Assembly: GCF_003148465.1 (NCBI RefSeq)
Contig: NZ_QGGI01000005.1
Location: 1-64,000, forward strand
DNA length: 64,000 nucleotides
DNA from: Oceanotoga teriensis
GTDB lineage: Bacteria; Thermotogota; Thermotogae; Petrotogales; Petrotogaceae
Reading direction: 5' to 3'
Below are positions 63,198 through 64,000 of the stretch, piece by piece. The position numbers and the translations under genes are program-made. A model generated the notes under the pieces. It worked only from the letters and a program-made list of their open reading frames with translations. It was not told where the DNA came from and ran no database searches. Within the stretch, counting starts at the first letter, position 1. Each line of letters opens with the position of its first letter.

Positions 63198-64000
63198 TTA
63201 AGTTATTTTTTTAAATCCATACCCAATAGCTTCACTATTGGGTAGAACTATTATAAATGCATTTGAATCTATTTCTTTTATCAAAGATTTAAGTCTTCCA
63301 ATCTCAGATCTCGTTATTGTAACCATTAAAATATCTTTATCTTTTTTAGTGTAACCACCTACACCTTTAATATATGTAATTCCTCTATCTAAATCATTAA
63401 ATATACTTTCTTTAATTTTATCATGATATTCACTTATAATCAAAAAAGTTTTTGATGAAGATAAACCATTAACTATACCATCTATTGTCTTTGCTGCTAT
63501 AAAAATAGTTATTATACCATACATTGGTAATATAGGATTTATAAAAATAGAAGATGCCGTTATCAAACTATCTGATATTAAAAGTCCCGTACCAACAGAT
63601 ACAGAAAAATACTTGTTGAATATCATTGCAAGAATATCAGTACCACCAGTAGTTGCACCTCTCCATATAACAAGTCCCATTCCAAATCCCGATATAACTC
63701 CTCCATAAACAGCTGACATCAATATTATATCTATATTATAACTTTGACTTTGGGCTATTAAATTCGGTATCATTTGATCCATCTCAAAAAACTGTTGTAA
63801 TACATCAGTAAAAACAGACAAAGTAATCGCTGAAAATATACTTTTCATCCCAAATCCAAGTCCTAACAACCAAAAACCGAGTGCAAAGAGAATTACATTA
63901 AAAACTAACATTTGTAATCCAATCCACCAACCGAACAATGAATTCAATACTATAGCCAATCCACTAACTCCACCAGCCACAATATTGTATGGAACAAAAA
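63198..64000 (-). CDS. YitT-family membrane protein, 5' end cut by window edge
   Basis: The open frame runs through the right edge: the residues before VAGGVSGLAIVLN read FVPYNI, as inside the first helix of YitT proteins, so the true start lies beyond 64000. About 267 codons are present: DUF161 membrane repeats (two halves, GFGMGLVIWRGATTGGTDILAMI in the second) and a C-terminal cytoplasmic DUF2179 domain (about the last 80 residues). YitT proteins are of unknown function and resemble transporters. It ends 15 nt before the CorC-type gene. Confidence 0.85.
   Translation of the reverse strand, partial: FVPYNIVAGGVSGLAIVLNSLFGWWIGLQMLVFNVILFALGFWLLGLGFGMKSIFSAITLSVFTDVLQQFFEMDQMIPNLIAQSQSYNIDIILMSAVYGGVISGFGMGLVIWRGATTGGTDILAMIFNKYFSVSVGTGLLISDSLITASSIFINPILPMYGIITIFIAAKTIDGIVNGLSSSKTFLIISEYHDKIKESIFNDLDRGITYIKGVGGYTKKDKDILMVTITRSEIGRLKSLIKEIDSNAFIIVLPNSEAIGYGFKKIT

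Overview
The window is AT-rich bacterial DNA (clearly below 30% G+C) and looks like a chromosome segment of a member of the Thermotogota, most likely the low-G+C Petrotogales (Petrotoga / Geotoga / Oceanotoga type; the genus is inference). The main reasons are the order ffh-rpsP-khpA-rimM-trmD-(TM1570-type methyltransferase)-rplS-lepB, a Thermotoga-type maltosyltransferase, a type III PLP lysine/ornithine decarboxylase, and an encapsulin shell gene next to its ferritin-like cargo. Genes are tightly packed, often overlap by a few bases, and many convergent pairs share one bidirectional terminator.

Layout. 1-420: 5' end of an IS110-family transposase running off the left edge, with its non-coding upstream region. 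0.4-5.1 kb: secreted protein of unknown function, membrane GAF-GGDEF diguanylate cyclase, ECF S component, S41-peptidase-like protein. 5.2-8.3 kb: AraC/GyrI regulator, stand-alone GyrI-like protein and a two-gene ABC exporter (drug-efflux type). 8.5-11.4 kb: lysine/ornithine decarboxylase, lipoate/octanoate transferase, rsmG, tRNA-Ser(UGA). 11.4-16.5 kb: translation/secretion operon on the minus strand. 17.0-19.0 kb: ArsB/NhaD-type permease, then a CsoR-SHOCT pair with a clear operator. 19.2-27.6 kb: polA, then rimO-pgsA-thpR-recA-recX-rny. 27.6-32.6 kb (minus): ferrous-iron operon with two secreted or membrane-anchored proteins, two FeoA, a FeoB split into GTPase and permease genes, and FeoC. 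32.8-40.2 kb (minus): chemoreceptor, a 32-residue small gene (plus strand), malic enzyme, two-subunit fumarase, membrane pyrophosphatase. 40.5-46.0 kb: eight-gene operon with an OpuC-like ABC importer lacking a binding protein and a cobamide nucleotide-loop salvage/remodelling set. 46.1-48.5 kb (minus): flavodiiron protein and two deoxynucleoside kinases. 48.7-51.9 kb: oxidative pentose phosphate operon gnd-zwf-pgl. 51.9-53.1 kb (minus): encapsulin and encapsulated ferritin. 53.3-56.2 kb: unknown coiled-coil protein, maltosyltransferase. 56.3-64 kb (minus): cheX, cysS-gltX-nudix, response regulator-PP2C phosphatase, cdd, CBS-domain transporter, YitT-family protein truncated by the right edge.

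The most interesting parts are: (1) the cobamide operon, where an SBP-less OpuC-type importer is translationally coupled to a CblS-like kinase, CobU, a CbiR-like hydrolase and CobS; (2) the iron operon with split FeoB and NikK/NikL-like surface proteins; (3) three genes whose Shine-Dalgarno spacing points to ATA initiation codons; (4) the encapsulated-ferritin leader hairpin that overlaps its ribosome binding site; (5) the IS110 upstream region, which may carry a bridge RNA; (6) a free-standing 32-codon gene with its own ribosome binding site and terminator. All functions are read from sequence alone; no database search was run.
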